DNA of 64,000 nt from Aminomonas paucivorans DSM 12260 (GTDB lineage: Bacteria; Synergistota; Synergistia; Synergistales; Synergistaceae), in NCBI RefSeq assembly GCF_000165795.1, contig NZ_CM001022.1:2327812-2391811 (forward strand). The letters run 5' to 3'. The position numbers were made by a program, and so were the translations under genes. The notes under the pieces were generated by a model. The model ran no database searches. It worked only from the letters and a program-made list of their open reading frames with translations, and had not been told where the DNA came from. The stretch's first letter is position 1. Every line of letters begins with the position of its first letter. This document shows positions 50,484 to 58,920 of the stretch, piece after piece.

Positions 50484-51572
50484 CTATCGCGTTCCACCGG
50501 TAAACCCGCGAAGGGAAACCCCCAGGGCTCGGCGAAGCCTCTCCGCTTCCCGAGGGCGATCCAGGACGCCGAAGGTCCCCCGCCCCTCCCAGACGCACCA
50601 GGGCACCCCCAGGGATTCCAGGGCCCTGCGAACCTCCCCGAGCCACCGGGCCCGGTCCGCAGGGGGGGAGGAGGCGGTGGCACCGAACTCGGCGCACCAG
50701 ACCGGAATGCCCGTTCTGTCGCTCCACTTCCGGGCCGCATCCAGGGCGGCTCGATGCGGACCCTCCCCCCAGGAACGGGAGGCATAATCCCGCAGGAGCC
50801 CCCGAACTTCCGGGGAAAGAGCCTCCTTCGGCGTTCCCCTCGGGGGATAGGGAACGTCCCGCAGCTCCCTCCAGGCCCCGGGCCCCCAGTCGGCCCCCTG
50901 GTGGGTGAAGGGGTGGGGATCGTAGTAGTGGAACCCCGCCACCAGCCTGTCCTCCTTGGGGGGATCCAGCTCCAGCAGACCCTCCAGGCTCCCCCAACGG
51001 GCCCCGGAAAGCCCCACCCAGAGACGGGGCGCTTCGGCCCGCACCGCCCGGAGGTACCCCTCCTGGAGCCGGGACCACCGTTTCGCGGGAACGTCGAAGG
51101 GTTCGTTCAGGGGTTCCAGCACCACCCGGTCCTCCCGAAGGGTCCCCAGCCGCCTCGCCAGGGAAGAGAGAAGCCGGCGGTGCCGCGCCGCGGCGTCGCC
51201 CCCCCGAAGGATCTCCCGGACCATATGGGGATAGGGATGAAGGTCCACCACCACCACGAGCCCTCCCCGGACCCAACGCTCCACCGCCTCCGTCACCGCG
51301 GCGACCCGATCCGTCAGAAGACGTCCCTCCCCGTCCCAGAGGGCCTCGGGATCCACGGGCAGGCGCACCACCCGAAACCCCGCCCGAAGGATCCGTTCCG
51401 TCGGCAGGGAGACCAGCCGCTCCCCCCAGACCCGGGGATCTCGGGGGGACTGGGCGAAGATCCCCGAGAGGTTCACCCCCGGTCCCGCTTCCATGGGAAA
51501 GCGGGGAGCCCCCCCCGCAATCCCGGCCCACCCCAGCCACAGGACGCAGCACACCGCCGCCAGCCGTCTCAC
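50484..51572 (-). CDS. Exported glycoside hydrolase family 5-like protein
   Basis: 362 residues from GTG 51572 (GGAAGGGTGCCC upstream); a longer start at 51617 is possible. A signal peptide (1-22), then a TIM barrel with VDLHPYPH, the acid/base Glu in LEPLNEPFD, FHYYDPHPF and the nucleophile Glu in PVWCAEFGA. Cellulase family A members cut beta-1,4-glucans or mannans. As first gene of the synthase operon it takes the place of BcsZ, trimming the polymer during secretion. A mannanase specificity would suit the GDP-mannose enzyme next to it. Confidence 0.88.
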   Translation of the reverse strand: MRRLAAVCCVLWLGWAGIAGGAPRFPMEAGPGVNLSGIFAQSPRDPRVWGERLVSLPTERILRAGFRVVRLPVDPEALWDGEGRLLTDRVAAVTEAVERWVRGGLVVVVDLHPYPHMVREILRGGDAAARHRRLLSSLARRLGTLREDRVVLEPLNEPFDVPAKRWSRLQEGYLRAVRAEAPRLWVGLSGARWGSLEGLLELDPPKEDRLVAGFHYYDPHPFTHQGADWGPGAWRELRDVPYPPRGTPKEALSPEVRGLLRDYASRSWGEGPHRAALDAARKWSDRTGIPVWCAEFGATASSPPADRARWLGEVRRALESLGVPWCVWEGRGTFGVLDRPREAERLRRALGVSLRGFTGGTR

Positions 51573-51646
51573 GGGCACCCTTCCTTCCTTGCGGGGATCC
51601 TGACAGCAGGGTAGCATAAGACATCGTTCTCCCCGGAGGTGATCCC

Positions 51647-52324
51647 ATGAACCCCCTCCTCCCCGACCCTGCCTTGCCCCGGGACCTGTCCGCCCTGGCG
51701 GCGCTCCAGAGGGAACTGGCCTCCCGGGTGATCCGGGAGGATCGCTTTCCCGACCCCCTCCGCCTGCTGGGGGGGCTGGACTGCGCCGCCCCCCGAAGGG
51801 ACGGGAAGACCTTTCTGGTGGCGGCGGCGGTGGTCCTCCGAGCGGAGGACCTGACGCCGGTGGAGCAGGTCACCGCCACCCTGCCCGCTCCGTTTCCCTA
51901 CATTCCCGGGTTTCTCTCCTTCCGGGAGCTTCCGGCGCTGCTGGAGGCGGCAGGGAGGCTGCGGCACGTGCCGGACCTGTGGCTGGTGGACGGGGCGGGG
52001 ATTGCCCACCCCCGGAGACTGGGGCTGGCGGCGCACTTCGGGGCGGCCCTGGACGTGCCCTCCATCGGCGTGGCCAAGAGCCGCCTGATGGGGACCTATC
52101 AGGAACCGGGGTGGGAACGAGGAAGCGCCTCCCCCCTCTGGGACCGGGGAGAGGCGCTGGGTTGGGTGCTGCGAAGCCGGAGGGGCGTCAAACCCCTCTT
52201 CGTGAGCCCGGGACACCGGGTTTCCCTCACCGGGAGCCTCCTGTGGACCCTGCGGGCCTGCGGGCGCTGTCGCCTGCCCGAGCCGACCCGGCTGGCGGAC
52301 CGGCTCTCCAAGACACCAGGCTAA
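51647..52324 (+). CDS. nfi: Endonuclease V
   Basis: 225 residues, ATG 51647 after GGAGGTGATCCC. The RNase H-like fold motifs YIPGFLSFRELPALLEA and LVDGAGIAHPRRLGLAAHFG, followed by IGVAKSRLMG, fit EndoV, which nicks near deaminated purines. The first acidic site reads GLDCAA. Length normal. It converges with the next gene with a 4-base overlap of ends. Confidence 0.92.
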   Translation: MNPLLPDPALPRDLSALAALQRELASRVIREDRFPDPLRLLGGLDCAAPRRDGKTFLVAAAVVLRAEDLTPVEQVTATLPAPFPYIPGFLSFRELPALLEAAGRLRHVPDLWLVDGAGIAHPRRLGLAAHFGAALDVPSIGVAKSRLMGTYQEPGWERGSASPLWDRGEALGWVLRSRRGVKPLFVSPGHRVSLTGSLLWTLRACGRCRLPEPTRLADRLSKTPG

Positions 52325-53229
52325 CGATACAGGAGGAGATACAGCGCCGCCCCCAGGAGGGCCACACCCAGCCCCACCAGTCCCAGGAGAAAGGGGGGGA
52401 ACCTTTGGGGGGAACTCCCTTCTTCCGGGAGGGGTTCCTTCTGGGGCACCCGCACCCGCACGTTCCCGGAAAGGCACAGGGCCCCCAGGATCCCCTCGGA
52501 GAGGTACAGGTCCACCTGGGCGCTTCCCGTCTCAGTGGTCTTGATGCCCGTCACCTTCGCCGCCACCACCCCGTCGAAGGTCGGATTCTGGTTGCGGAAC
52601 AGGCCGAAGAAGAACGAGTCCTCCGGCAGGGCCGCCAACACCTCGTCCCCCACCTTGAGATCGTGCAGGGGCACCCCCCGCACCGGGTCCATGAGGGGCT
52701 GGCACCGGAGCACCACCAGGTGGGGCGCCGCAGGGGCCGCCAGGGCCGGAGCCTCTCCTTCCTCCCCCTGCTCCTCCTGCCGGAACTGGGCCTCCTCCCG
52801 GGCCTTCTTTTCCTCTAAAACCGCCTGCACGTCCTCCGGAGACGGGTCCTCCGCCTTCACCATCCCCACCGCCTTGAGGGCCAGGCGCTCCCCCAGGAAA
52901 CGGGTGAGGGCGTGCTCCAGGGTCTTCACGTTCCCGTGCTTCTGCGTCTGGGGCAGCAGGTTCTGGTCCAGCAGGAACGTCTCCATCTGGGAGGCGGCGA
53001 AGGAGAAGAAGGAGGGCACGTCCCCCTCCCTGCGATCCCGGAGGACGTCCAGAAACCGCTTCCAGGGAAGGGAGGGATCCAGGGGCTCCACCGAGCCGGT
53101 GGTCTCCAGGAAGAGCACGTCCTTGGATCCCACCAGGGCGCAGAAAAGAAGGTACACCGCCTGCCCCTGTTCGTTCTTCCCGTCCAGCATCCCCTTGAGG
53201 ACACCGTAGGTCTGCACGCCTAGCGTCAT
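52321..53229 (-). CDS. Tail-anchored protein of unknown function
   Basis: 302 residues from ATG 53229 (GAAGGGGCG upstream). A soluble part of about 270 residues, with an acidic coiled segment (EEKKAREEAQFRQEEQGEEG, about 150-170) between two folded parts, ends in a single membrane helix (FLLGLVGLGVALLGAALYLLLYR). No signal peptide, so the bulk is cytosolic. No family is recognised. The second half has a beta-rich run near VRVRVPQKEPL. It is monocistronic with its own promoter. Confidence 0.75.
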   Translation of the reverse strand: MTLGVQTYGVLKGMLDGKNEQGQAVYLLFCALVGSKDVLFLETTGSVEPLDPSLPWKRFLDVLRDRREGDVPSFFSFAASQMETFLLDQNLLPQTQKHGNVKTLEHALTRFLGERLALKAVGMVKAEDPSPEDVQAVLEEKKAREEAQFRQEEQGEEGEAPALAAPAAPHLVVLRCQPLMDPVRGVPLHDLKVGDEVLAALPEDSFFFGLFRNQNPTFDGVVAAKVTGIKTTETGSAQVDLYLSEGILGALCLSGNVRVRVPQKEPLPEEGSSPQRFPPFLLGLVGLGVALLGAALYLLLYR

Positions 53230-53270
53230 GGCCCGTCGCCCCTTCGCGAACAAATGATACCTATTCTCTT

Positions 53271-53298
53271 ATTGTAGCCATAAAGACCCTTCCCGCAA
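53271..53298 (-). promoter_or_regulatory. Promoter of the tail-anchored protein gene
   Basis: On the minus strand TTGCGG and TACAAT are 16 bases apart; the start point is about 35 bases before the ATG. The rest of the gap 53299-53467 shows no gene. Confidence 0.5.
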
Positions 53299-53467
53299 AA
53301 CCCCCCCCGTTTCCCCAAGCCCGATCCCTCCCGGACCGAGGTCTTGAACGGGCCGGGACCAGTACGCCCCGGGAGAAATAGCCCGGGAGAGGGGACGCCC
53401 GGGGTCGAAGGGCGAAAGCCTCCCCGATCCGGACGGGAAACCTCAAATCCCGAAGAGGCCTTAAGAG

Positions 53468-53501
53468 AAGGCGGGGAAGCCCCGAAGGGCCTCCCCGCCT
53501 T
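53468..53501 (-). terminator. Terminator after the SYNERG-CTERM surface protein gene
   Basis: A 15-bp stem with one mismatch (53468-53482 with 53487-53501). On the minus strand the loop reads TTCG, a very stable tetraloop, followed by CTCTTAAG. About 40 bases after the stop codon. Confidence 0.7.
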
Positions 53502-53541
53502 GCGGGCAGGTTCGCGAAAACCTCAGGAAGGAGCCGAGAGC

Positions 53542-54966
53542 CTAGCGACGCCGCTTCAGCAGGGACAGGGGCGCCAGGAGCAGCAGGGCCAGGGGGCCGT
53601 AGCCGAAGGCGCTGCAGCCGCTGCTGCGATAACGCTCCGTGGGGGTCGCCGACACGAGCTGCCCCGGGTTCGCCGCCACCCGGACGACGTAGTACTCCGC
53701 CTCCACCTTCCCCGTCACCCCGTTGCGATCCCGCACGGCGTTGTCCACCACGTCGAAGTGGAAGGTCCGCTCCGTGGCGGAGGCCGTGCTGTGGGGGGTC
53801 AGGAGGACGAAGCCCGTCATGGTGCGGGTTCCCGAGGCCCCGGCCTCATAGGTGGGCAGGACCAGGAAGATCTCCGACCGAGCCGCAGCATCCGCTGCGG
53901 AACGGCGGAAGGTGAGGTCCGCGTACAGGGTAGACCCGTCCCCCTGGAGCAGGTTCACGGGGGTCACGGCGATGTTCGCCGTGTACCGGTTCACCGGAAC
54001 CCCCATGAAGCGCTGGATGAGGTCCCGGGCCTGGTAGCCGAAGGAGGACGCCCGGACCTGGGAGGCCCGGGTCCCGGAGGTGGTGCCGGTGCCCAGGATC
54101 AGGTTGCGGAACTCCGCGGCCCGCTGGGAGGCCAGGGGATCGCTCCCCAGGCTGTACACCGCTCCGTTGGTGATCCCCGAGAGGGTTTCCCCGATGAGGC
54201 CCACCGTGGGGATCAGGCTCGTCCCGGGGGTAGGCTGGAGGGTCCCCGTGGGGGAAGCCACGGGAGTCTCCGTGGGCAGGGGGGTCTCCGTGGCCCTCGG
54301 CGCCACCGTGGGTGCCGGGGTCAGGGTGGGGGCCAGCGTGGGGACGGGGGACACTACCGGCGTGGGCGTTCCCGTGGGGGTGGACGTGGGAGTGGGCGTG
54401 GCTGCCACTGCCTTGAAGATGGCGATGCGGGCGTCGAGGCTATTTCCTGGCGTATCCGTCGAAACGTTGATGTACGTATTATCGCCAAGGTTGACCATAC
54501 CAGTGGTAGCATAGTTATTTGTCCCCGTATCGGTACTCAGGGCAACCCAGGTATTGGCGCCATCTTTAGCACGAACCACTACCCCATCATAGGCACCCGT
54601 AAGAGTCACACCAACAATAGAAATGGATAACGCGGTGGTCGTTGCCGGAGCAGCCCCGATATTCCCTGAAACCTGGTACGGATAGTAGGTCACCGTGGTG
54701 AAGATCGCGTCGGAGGCCCGCCTTTGAAGTTCCGTGCTGACGGCCGTCCGAATCGCTGCCCCGGCTTCGGTTTCCAGTTCCGCCACGGCGTTCGGCCCTG
54801 CCAGGAGGGCACCATCTGCAGAAATGGCAAAATTATCCGCCGTCAGGATGGTCGTGGGAACCCACGTCCCTACCGTCACGGCCCCCACGATGGCAGGCAG
54901 AGCCACCAACAGGGCCCCCACGAAGAGAATCAAGACCACGCTGAAACGCCTTCCCTTGGTTCGCAT
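53542..54966 (-). CDS. Surface protein with Thr/Pro linker and SYNERG-CTERM tail
   Basis: 474 residues from ATG 54966 (GGGGGAGGGAAG upstream). A signal or anchor helix (about 8-28), a Thr/Ser-rich N-terminal domain (30-190), a linker of about 60 residues made of TP repeats (TPTPTSTPTGTPTP...), a second domain, then the tail SGCSAFGYGP, helix LALLLLAPLSLL and KRRR. The tail is the same type as in the C69 dipeptidase. The DNA for the first domain (about 54430-54850) is near half GC, far below its surroundings, a sign of recombination. No function is recognised; possibly a pilin-like or adhesive envelope protein. Confidence 0.8.
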   Translation of the reverse strand: MRTKGRRFSVVLILFVGALLVALPAIVGAVTVGTWVPTTILTADNFAISADGALLAGPNAVAELETEAGAAIRTAVSTELQRRASDAIFTTVTYYPYQVSGNIGAAPATTTALSISIVGVTLTGAYDGVVVRAKDGANTWVALSTDTGTNNYATTGMVNLGDNTYINVSTDTPGNSLDARIAIFKAVAATPTPTSTPTGTPTPVVSPVPTLAPTLTPAPTVAPRATETPLPTETPVASPTGTLQPTPGTSLIPTVGLIGETLSGITNGAVYSLGSDPLASQRAAEFRNLILGTGTTSGTRASQVRASSFGYQARDLIQRFMGVPVNRYTANIAVTPVNLLQGDGSTLYADLTFRRSAADAAARSEIFLVLPTYEAGASGTRTMTGFVLLTPHSTASATERTFHFDVVDNAVRDRNGVTGKVEAEYYVVRVAANPGQLVSATPTERYRSSGCSAFGYGPLALLLLAPLSLLKRRR

Positions 54967-55198
54967 CTTCCCTCTCCCCCTCTCGACGTCTCTTCGAAAA
55001 AGCCCTCCGCGCGCCGATCCTGCGCGCATCCCACCATCCGCCGATCACCGGATCTACGCGCCTCATTTCACCACGTTCCCCAGACCTCGTCAAGAAACGG
55101 CGCCTCTCTAGCGCGACATAGCAGAAGAAGGAGCCACGGATACCGCCCCCTGGGACGGTCTCCGTAGCTCCCCGACTCCTCGATTCCGCCGAAGGCCC

Positions 55199-55531
55199 TC
55201 AGTCCACGATGAACAGGGTCGCCCCGGTTTCGGTGCGGGAGCGATGGGGGTTCTCCGGGTCGTCCTCCGCCTGGTAGCTCATACCGGGAGTGAGGGTGAA
55301 GACCCGCCCGTCCTTCAGCTCCGTCACCAGGGTGCCGGAGAGGACGTAGAGCACGTGCCCCCGGGCGCACCAGTGATCCGCCCGGTACCCCGGGCTGTAC
55401 TCCACCACCCGAACCCGCAGGTTGCCTCCCTCGAAGGTGCGCCAGAGGGCCACCCCTTCCTCGCCCCGATGCTCCGTGGGTTCCACATCCTCCCATCGGG
55501 TGACCCCGAAGGGCACGTCCTGGATCTTCAC
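55199..55531 (-). CDS. Small cupin-fold protein, DHCW type
   Basis: 110 residues, ATG 55531. A single cupin with ADHWCARGHVLYVLSGTL and PGMSYQAEDD, the pattern of small DHCW-motif cupins. The His residues probably bind a metal. Role unknown. It stands 40 bases upstream of nothing obvious on the same strand; the gap 55029-55198 holds no gene. Confidence 0.82.
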   Translation of the reverse strand: MKIQDVPFGVTRWEDVEPTEHRGEEGVALWRTFEGGNLRVRVVEYSPGYRADHWCARGHVLYVLSGTLVTELKDGRVFTLTPGMSYQAEDDPENPHRSRTETGATLFIVD

Positions 55532-55571
55532 ACCCCATCCCTCCTTCGGATTCGTCGAAATGCGCCAGGCC

Positions 55572-57023
55572 CTACAGGCCGAAATGGACCTTCAGGTCCT
55601 CCTCCACCCCGTCGTGGAAGGCCGCCGCCCCCGGATCGGGACGGGTCAGGAGGCTGACCCCCACGTACAGCCCCGTCGCCACAGCGAGGCCCCAGATGCC
55701 CGGCCAGTGTCCCAGGGGTTTCCATCCTGCGGCCGAGAGGGCTCCCACGACCGCCGCGCCCCCCAGGAGGCTCGCCAGGGCCCCCGCCCTCGTGCCCCGG
55801 CGCCAGAAAAAGGCCCCGGTCACCGCGGGAAGCTGCACCAGGAGCCCCCCGGAAGCCATGGCGGAGAGCACCGCGATGAGCCCCGGTCGGGCCAGGGCGA
55901 AGGCGATGCAGGCCAGGGTGATGACCGGGATGGCCCCCTTGCCCCAGGCCAGCTCCCGGGCGTCCCCCATGGAGGGGCTCAGTGCCCGGGCCAGGTCCCG
56001 CCCCACCTGGGAGCTCAGGGTCAGGACGATGGAGTTGAGGGTGGACACCGCCGCCGCCATGATGCTCAGGGCCACCACCAGGGCCAGGGGTCCGGGCACC
56101 CGGGAGAGGAGCTCCGGCATGGCCCCGTCGGGATTCGCCAGCCCCGGGAGGGCCACCCCCGCCGCCAGGCCCAGGTAGCCGCACAGCAGCGTGTAGGCCA
56201 GGCCGAAGGCCGCGAAGAGCAGCACCATGCGCCGAAGGCTGGCGGGGTCCTTGGGGATGTAGAGACGCTGCACCACCTGGGGGTTCGTCACGGCGAAGAA
56301 CGCCCAGGGCAGGGCCAGCCCCAGGAAGAGGGGGAAGGACCAGGTGGCCCGAAGCAGCTCCGGCCTCGCCGTCAGGGCGCCCCCCAGCCCCCCGGGAAGC
56401 ATGCGGGTCTGCAGGAACAGCACCAGCAGCACCGAGGCCACCAGCATGATCCCCGACTGGAGCGCGTCGGTCCAGGCCACGGAGCGCATCCCCGCCCACC
56501 AGGAGTAGGCGAAGGCGATCCCCGCCGCCAGGAGCACCCCCATGGCGAAGGGAAGCCCCCCCCCGGAGAGGGTGTTCAGCAGGTAGCCGATGCCCATGAG
56601 CTGCACTGCCGCGTAGGGAAGCAGCATCACCAGGCACAGGGCCGCCGCCGCCCCCCCCACCCGCTTGTCCCCGTACCGCAGGCTCAGCAGCTCCCCCGGG
56701 GAGACCAGGTCGAACCGCCGCCCCGCCGCCCAGAAGCGCGGCCCGAACACCGAGAGGAGCACCACCGTGCCCAGCAGGTAGGTGAGTTCGAAGCCGATGG
56801 CCGCCGCCCCGGACTTGTAGGTGAGCCCCACCAGCCCCACCATCATGAAGGCGCTGTAGGTGGTGGCGCTGTAGGTGAGGGCGGACACCACACCCCCGAT
56901 GCCCCGGCCCGCCAGGAAGTACTCCACCACCCCGGAACCGGTGCGGCGCCTCGCGTAGGCCGACAGGGCGGACCCCGCGGCGAACCACACCGCGATCCCC
57001 GAGAGCAGCCAGGTCAGTTCCAC
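55572..57023 (-). CDS. Sodium:solute symporter, candidate niacin-related transporter
   Basis: 483 residues from GTG 57023, overlapping the small membrane gene by 10 bases; an ATG at 57035 is an alternative. Thirteen or so helices of the SSS family: FFLAGR-like VEYFLAGRGIGG, LTYSATTYSAFMMVGLVGL, FAVTNPQVVQRLY and AAAVSTLNSIVLTLSS. Its closest recognisable types are PanF-like vitamin or amino-acid carriers. The operon NiaR-small protein-symporter suggests a niacin or related substrate. Confidence 0.9.
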   Translation of the reverse strand: MELTWLLSGIAVWFAAGSALSAYARRRTGSGVVEYFLAGRGIGGVVSALTYSATTYSAFMMVGLVGLTYKSGAAAIGFELTYLLGTVVLLSVFGPRFWAAGRRFDLVSPGELLSLRYGDKRVGGAAAALCLVMLLPYAAVQLMGIGYLLNTLSGGGLPFAMGVLLAAGIAFAYSWWAGMRSVAWTDALQSGIMLVASVLLVLFLQTRMLPGGLGGALTARPELLRATWSFPLFLGLALPWAFFAVTNPQVVQRLYIPKDPASLRRMVLLFAAFGLAYTLLCGYLGLAAGVALPGLANPDGAMPELLSRVPGPLALVVALSIMAAAVSTLNSIVLTLSSQVGRDLARALSPSMGDARELAWGKGAIPVITLACIAFALARPGLIAVLSAMASGGLLVQLPAVTGAFFWRRGTRAGALASLLGGAAVVGALSAAGWKPLGHWPGIWGLAVATGLYVGVSLLTRPDPGAAAFHDGVEEDLKVHFGL

Positions 57024-57205
57024 CTCCGCCCCCCCCATCCCCTCATGTACCAGGCCCCCAGGAGGATGATCCCCCCGGTCAAGCCGATCCATCCCGCCAG
57101 GGCCCCCCCGACGCCGCCTCCGTCGGGCAGCCCCCAGGGCAGAACAAAGCACCCCGCCCCTGCCGCAAAGCCCCCGGCGCACCAGACCCGCTCCCGAGTG
57201 GTCAC
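57014..57205 (-). CDS. Small two-helix membrane protein, symporter partner
   Basis: 63 residues from GTG 57205 (AAAGGAG upstream), overlapping niaR by 4 bases and the symporter by 10. Two hydrophobic segments (about 8-24 and 30-53). Small membrane subunits of the YhdT/DUF997 kind precede PanF-type symporters in other bacteria; the sequence here is too short and diverged for a firm match. Confidence 0.65.
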   Translation of the reverse strand: MTTRERVWCAGGFAAGAGCFVLPWGLPDGGGVGGALAGWIGLTGGIILLGAWYMRGWGGRRWN

Positions 57206-57747
57206 GATCCCTTTCTCCTTTCCCCCTCCCCCGTCACGGCGGGGGACAAAAACCCCTTTTCCTTCAGCGCCCGTTCCACCCGATCCAGGGTGGCCTCGTC
57301 GGGGGCCTCCAGGGTGTGCAGGTGGAACCCGTCGGCCAGGCTGGACAGGGGCCGCTGCCCCGTGCTGGTGAGCAGGTGGACGAACCGCACCACCTCCGCC
57401 CGGGTGGAGCAGCCGATGGTCCCCCGCAGCTCCCCGTACACCGGATGGTCCACCACCACGTCCACCACACGCCCCCCCGCCTCCACCACCGCCACCAGTT
57501 CGTCGAAGATGTCCTCCTGGTCGTGGCGCACCGCCACGATCCGCCGCACCGACCGGCCCGACGTCTCCAGGACGTAGCCGTGGGAGGTGGCGGCCACGGG
57601 CAGCCCCCGGTTGCGCAGGTGCGCCACGTCCTGCACCACCGCCTGGCGGCTCACCCCCAGGCGTTCCGCCAGCTCCGCCCCGCTCAAGGGGCCCCCCGCC
57701 TCCCGCAGAAGCGTTTCCAGCAGTTTCAGCCTTCCAGAGCGATCCAT
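57202..57747 (-). CDS. niaR: NiaR-type niacin-responsive repressor (HTH-3H)
   Basis: 181 residues, ATG 57747 after AAGGAGGTGGGCCC. An HTH_11 domain (1-60, AELAERLGVSRQAVVQDVAHLR) and a 3H domain with the metal ligands H75, E83, H142 and H144 spaced as in Thermotoga NiaR. NiaR binds nicotinic acid and represses NAD-salvage and niacin-uptake genes. It is first in the operon, so it likely represses itself and the downstream transporter. Confidence 0.9.
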   Translation of the reverse strand: MDRSGRLKLLETLLREAGGPLSGAELAERLGVSRQAVVQDVAHLRNRGLPVAATSHGYVLETSGRSVRRIVAVRHDQEDIFDELVAVVEAGGRVVDVVVDHPVYGELRGTIGCSTRAEVVRFVHLLTSTGQRPLSSLADGFHLHTLEAPDEATLDRVERALKEKGFLSPAVTGEGERRKGS

Positions 57748-57759
57748 GGGCCCACCTCC

Positions 57760-57785
57760 TTGCTATAGCTGCTAGTTTACAGCAA
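57760..57785 (-). promoter_or_regulatory. Candidate NiaR operator
   Basis: A 26-bp imperfect inverted repeat with arms TTGCTATAGC and TTTACAGCAA (7 of 10 pairs), directly upstream of the niaR ribosome site. It overlaps a plausible -10 (TAAACT on the minus strand). Confidence 0.45.
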
Positions 57786-57806
57786 AAACCCAGACACGAC
57801 AACAAA

Positions 57807-57833
57807 GGGGCCCCGGCGCGTCGCCGGAGCCCC
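57807..57833 (-). terminator. Terminator after the VanX-like gene
   Basis: A 12-bp GC stem with one mismatch (57807-57818 with 57822-57833), followed on the minus strand by TTTGTTGT. Confidence 0.7.
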
Positions 57834-57852
57834 GGGAGGACGACAGGATCGT

Positions 57853-58917
57853 CTAGAGATCCCCCAAGGGTACGTTCAGGAGGGGGTAGCTCTGCCAGCC
57901 CCGGTAGTCGAAGTGCCACCACTCGTCGGGGAACACCGTGAACCCCTCCGCCTCCATGCGGGCCCGCAGCAGATCCCGCAGGGCTCGCTGTCGGGAGGTT
58001 CCCCCGGGGTAGTCCGGCCGGGCACGGAAGGAGAACTCGTCGAACCCGCTGATCATCTCCAGGGGCCTGCGGGTGGCGAGATCCACCAGGGAGAGGTCCA
58101 CGGCGCAGCCCCGGTTGTGCCGGGAGCCCTTGGCGGGGTTCGCCACGAAATCCCTCTGTCCCGGGGGCGTGGCGTCCCAGAACATCTTCGTCACCCTCCA
58201 GGGCCGGTAGGCGTCGTGGATCACCAGCCCCAGACCCAGGGGAACCAGGGCGCGCTGCACCCTCACCACCGCCTCCGCCGCGGGACGCTGGAGGAAGGCC
58301 CGGGGCTGGTCGTAGAGGGACAGGCCCATGAAGTTGTTCGACGTGGCGTAACGGAGGTCCAGGACCAGAGAGGGATCGAGACGCACCAGCTCCACCAGGT
58401 CCGGGGACAGGAAGTCCCCCGCCTCCCGAGGGGGGACCGCCCGGTCCGCCCGGCGGCGCAGCTCCCCCAGGGGCAGACGGGGGAGGATGCGGAAGGTCTT
58501 CCCCAGCTCCTCCGGAAAGAAGTGGCGCCGGAAGGTCCTGCGTCCCACCCGACAGGCTGTCCCCCGTCCCGACCCGTCCCGGGTCGCCGTCAGGGTCTCC
58601 CCCGCCGCCCCGGTCAACCCGGGGGCGAGGGCGTAGCGGTCCCCTCCCAGGGGACGAAGGCTGCGGGGCTTCGGGACCCCGAAGGTCCTCTCCTTTCCCC
58701 CGCCGGGCTCGTAGAGGACCTCCAGCGCCCCGTCCCGCTCCCGAAGGAGGAGCCGCCCTCCGTCGTCCTCGTAGAACCCCACCAGGCCCCGCAGGGCCGC
58801 GGGGGGTGCGTCGGGCAGGGAAGCCCCCAGCGCGGGGAGCCCTCCCAGGACCCAGATCAGAATCCCCAAACCCACGAACAGACGAGTCGTCCTTTCCCGC
58901 AACCCTTCCCGCACCAT
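57853..58917 (-). CDS. Exported D-Ala-D-Ala dipeptidase, VanX/DdpX-like (M15D)
   Basis: 354 residues, ATG 58917. A signal peptide (about 8-32), an N-terminal region of 130 residues not found in VanX, then the zinc peptidase domain: LDLRYATSNNFMG, VIHDAYRPW, GSRHNRGCAVDLSL (His and Asp zinc ligands) and PDEWWHFDY (Glu, His). VanX cleaves D-Ala-D-Ala dipeptide; here it is probably a nutritional or wall-recycling enzyme, as there is no vanA or vanH nearby. Confidence 0.9.
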   Translation of the reverse strand: MVREGLRERTTRLFVGLGILIWVLGGLPALGASLPDAPPAALRGLVGFYEDDGGRLLLRERDGALEVLYEPGGGKERTFGVPKPRSLRPLGGDRYALAPGLTGAAGETLTATRDGSGRGTACRVGRRTFRRHFFPEELGKTFRILPRLPLGELRRRADRAVPPREAGDFLSPDLVELVRLDPSLVLDLRYATSNNFMGLSLYDQPRAFLQRPAAEAVVRVQRALVPLGLGLVIHDAYRPWRVTKMFWDATPPGQRDFVANPAKGSRHNRGCAVDLSLVDLATRRPLEMISGFDEFSFRARPDYPGGTSRQRALRDLLRARMEAEGFTVFPDEWWHFDYRGWQSYPLLNVPLGDL

Positions 58918-58920
58918 CCG

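Noticed and set aside
54241-54420. Repeats in the SYNERG-CTERM protein gene
   Set aside because: They encode the Thr/Pro linker; no spacers or regular unit.
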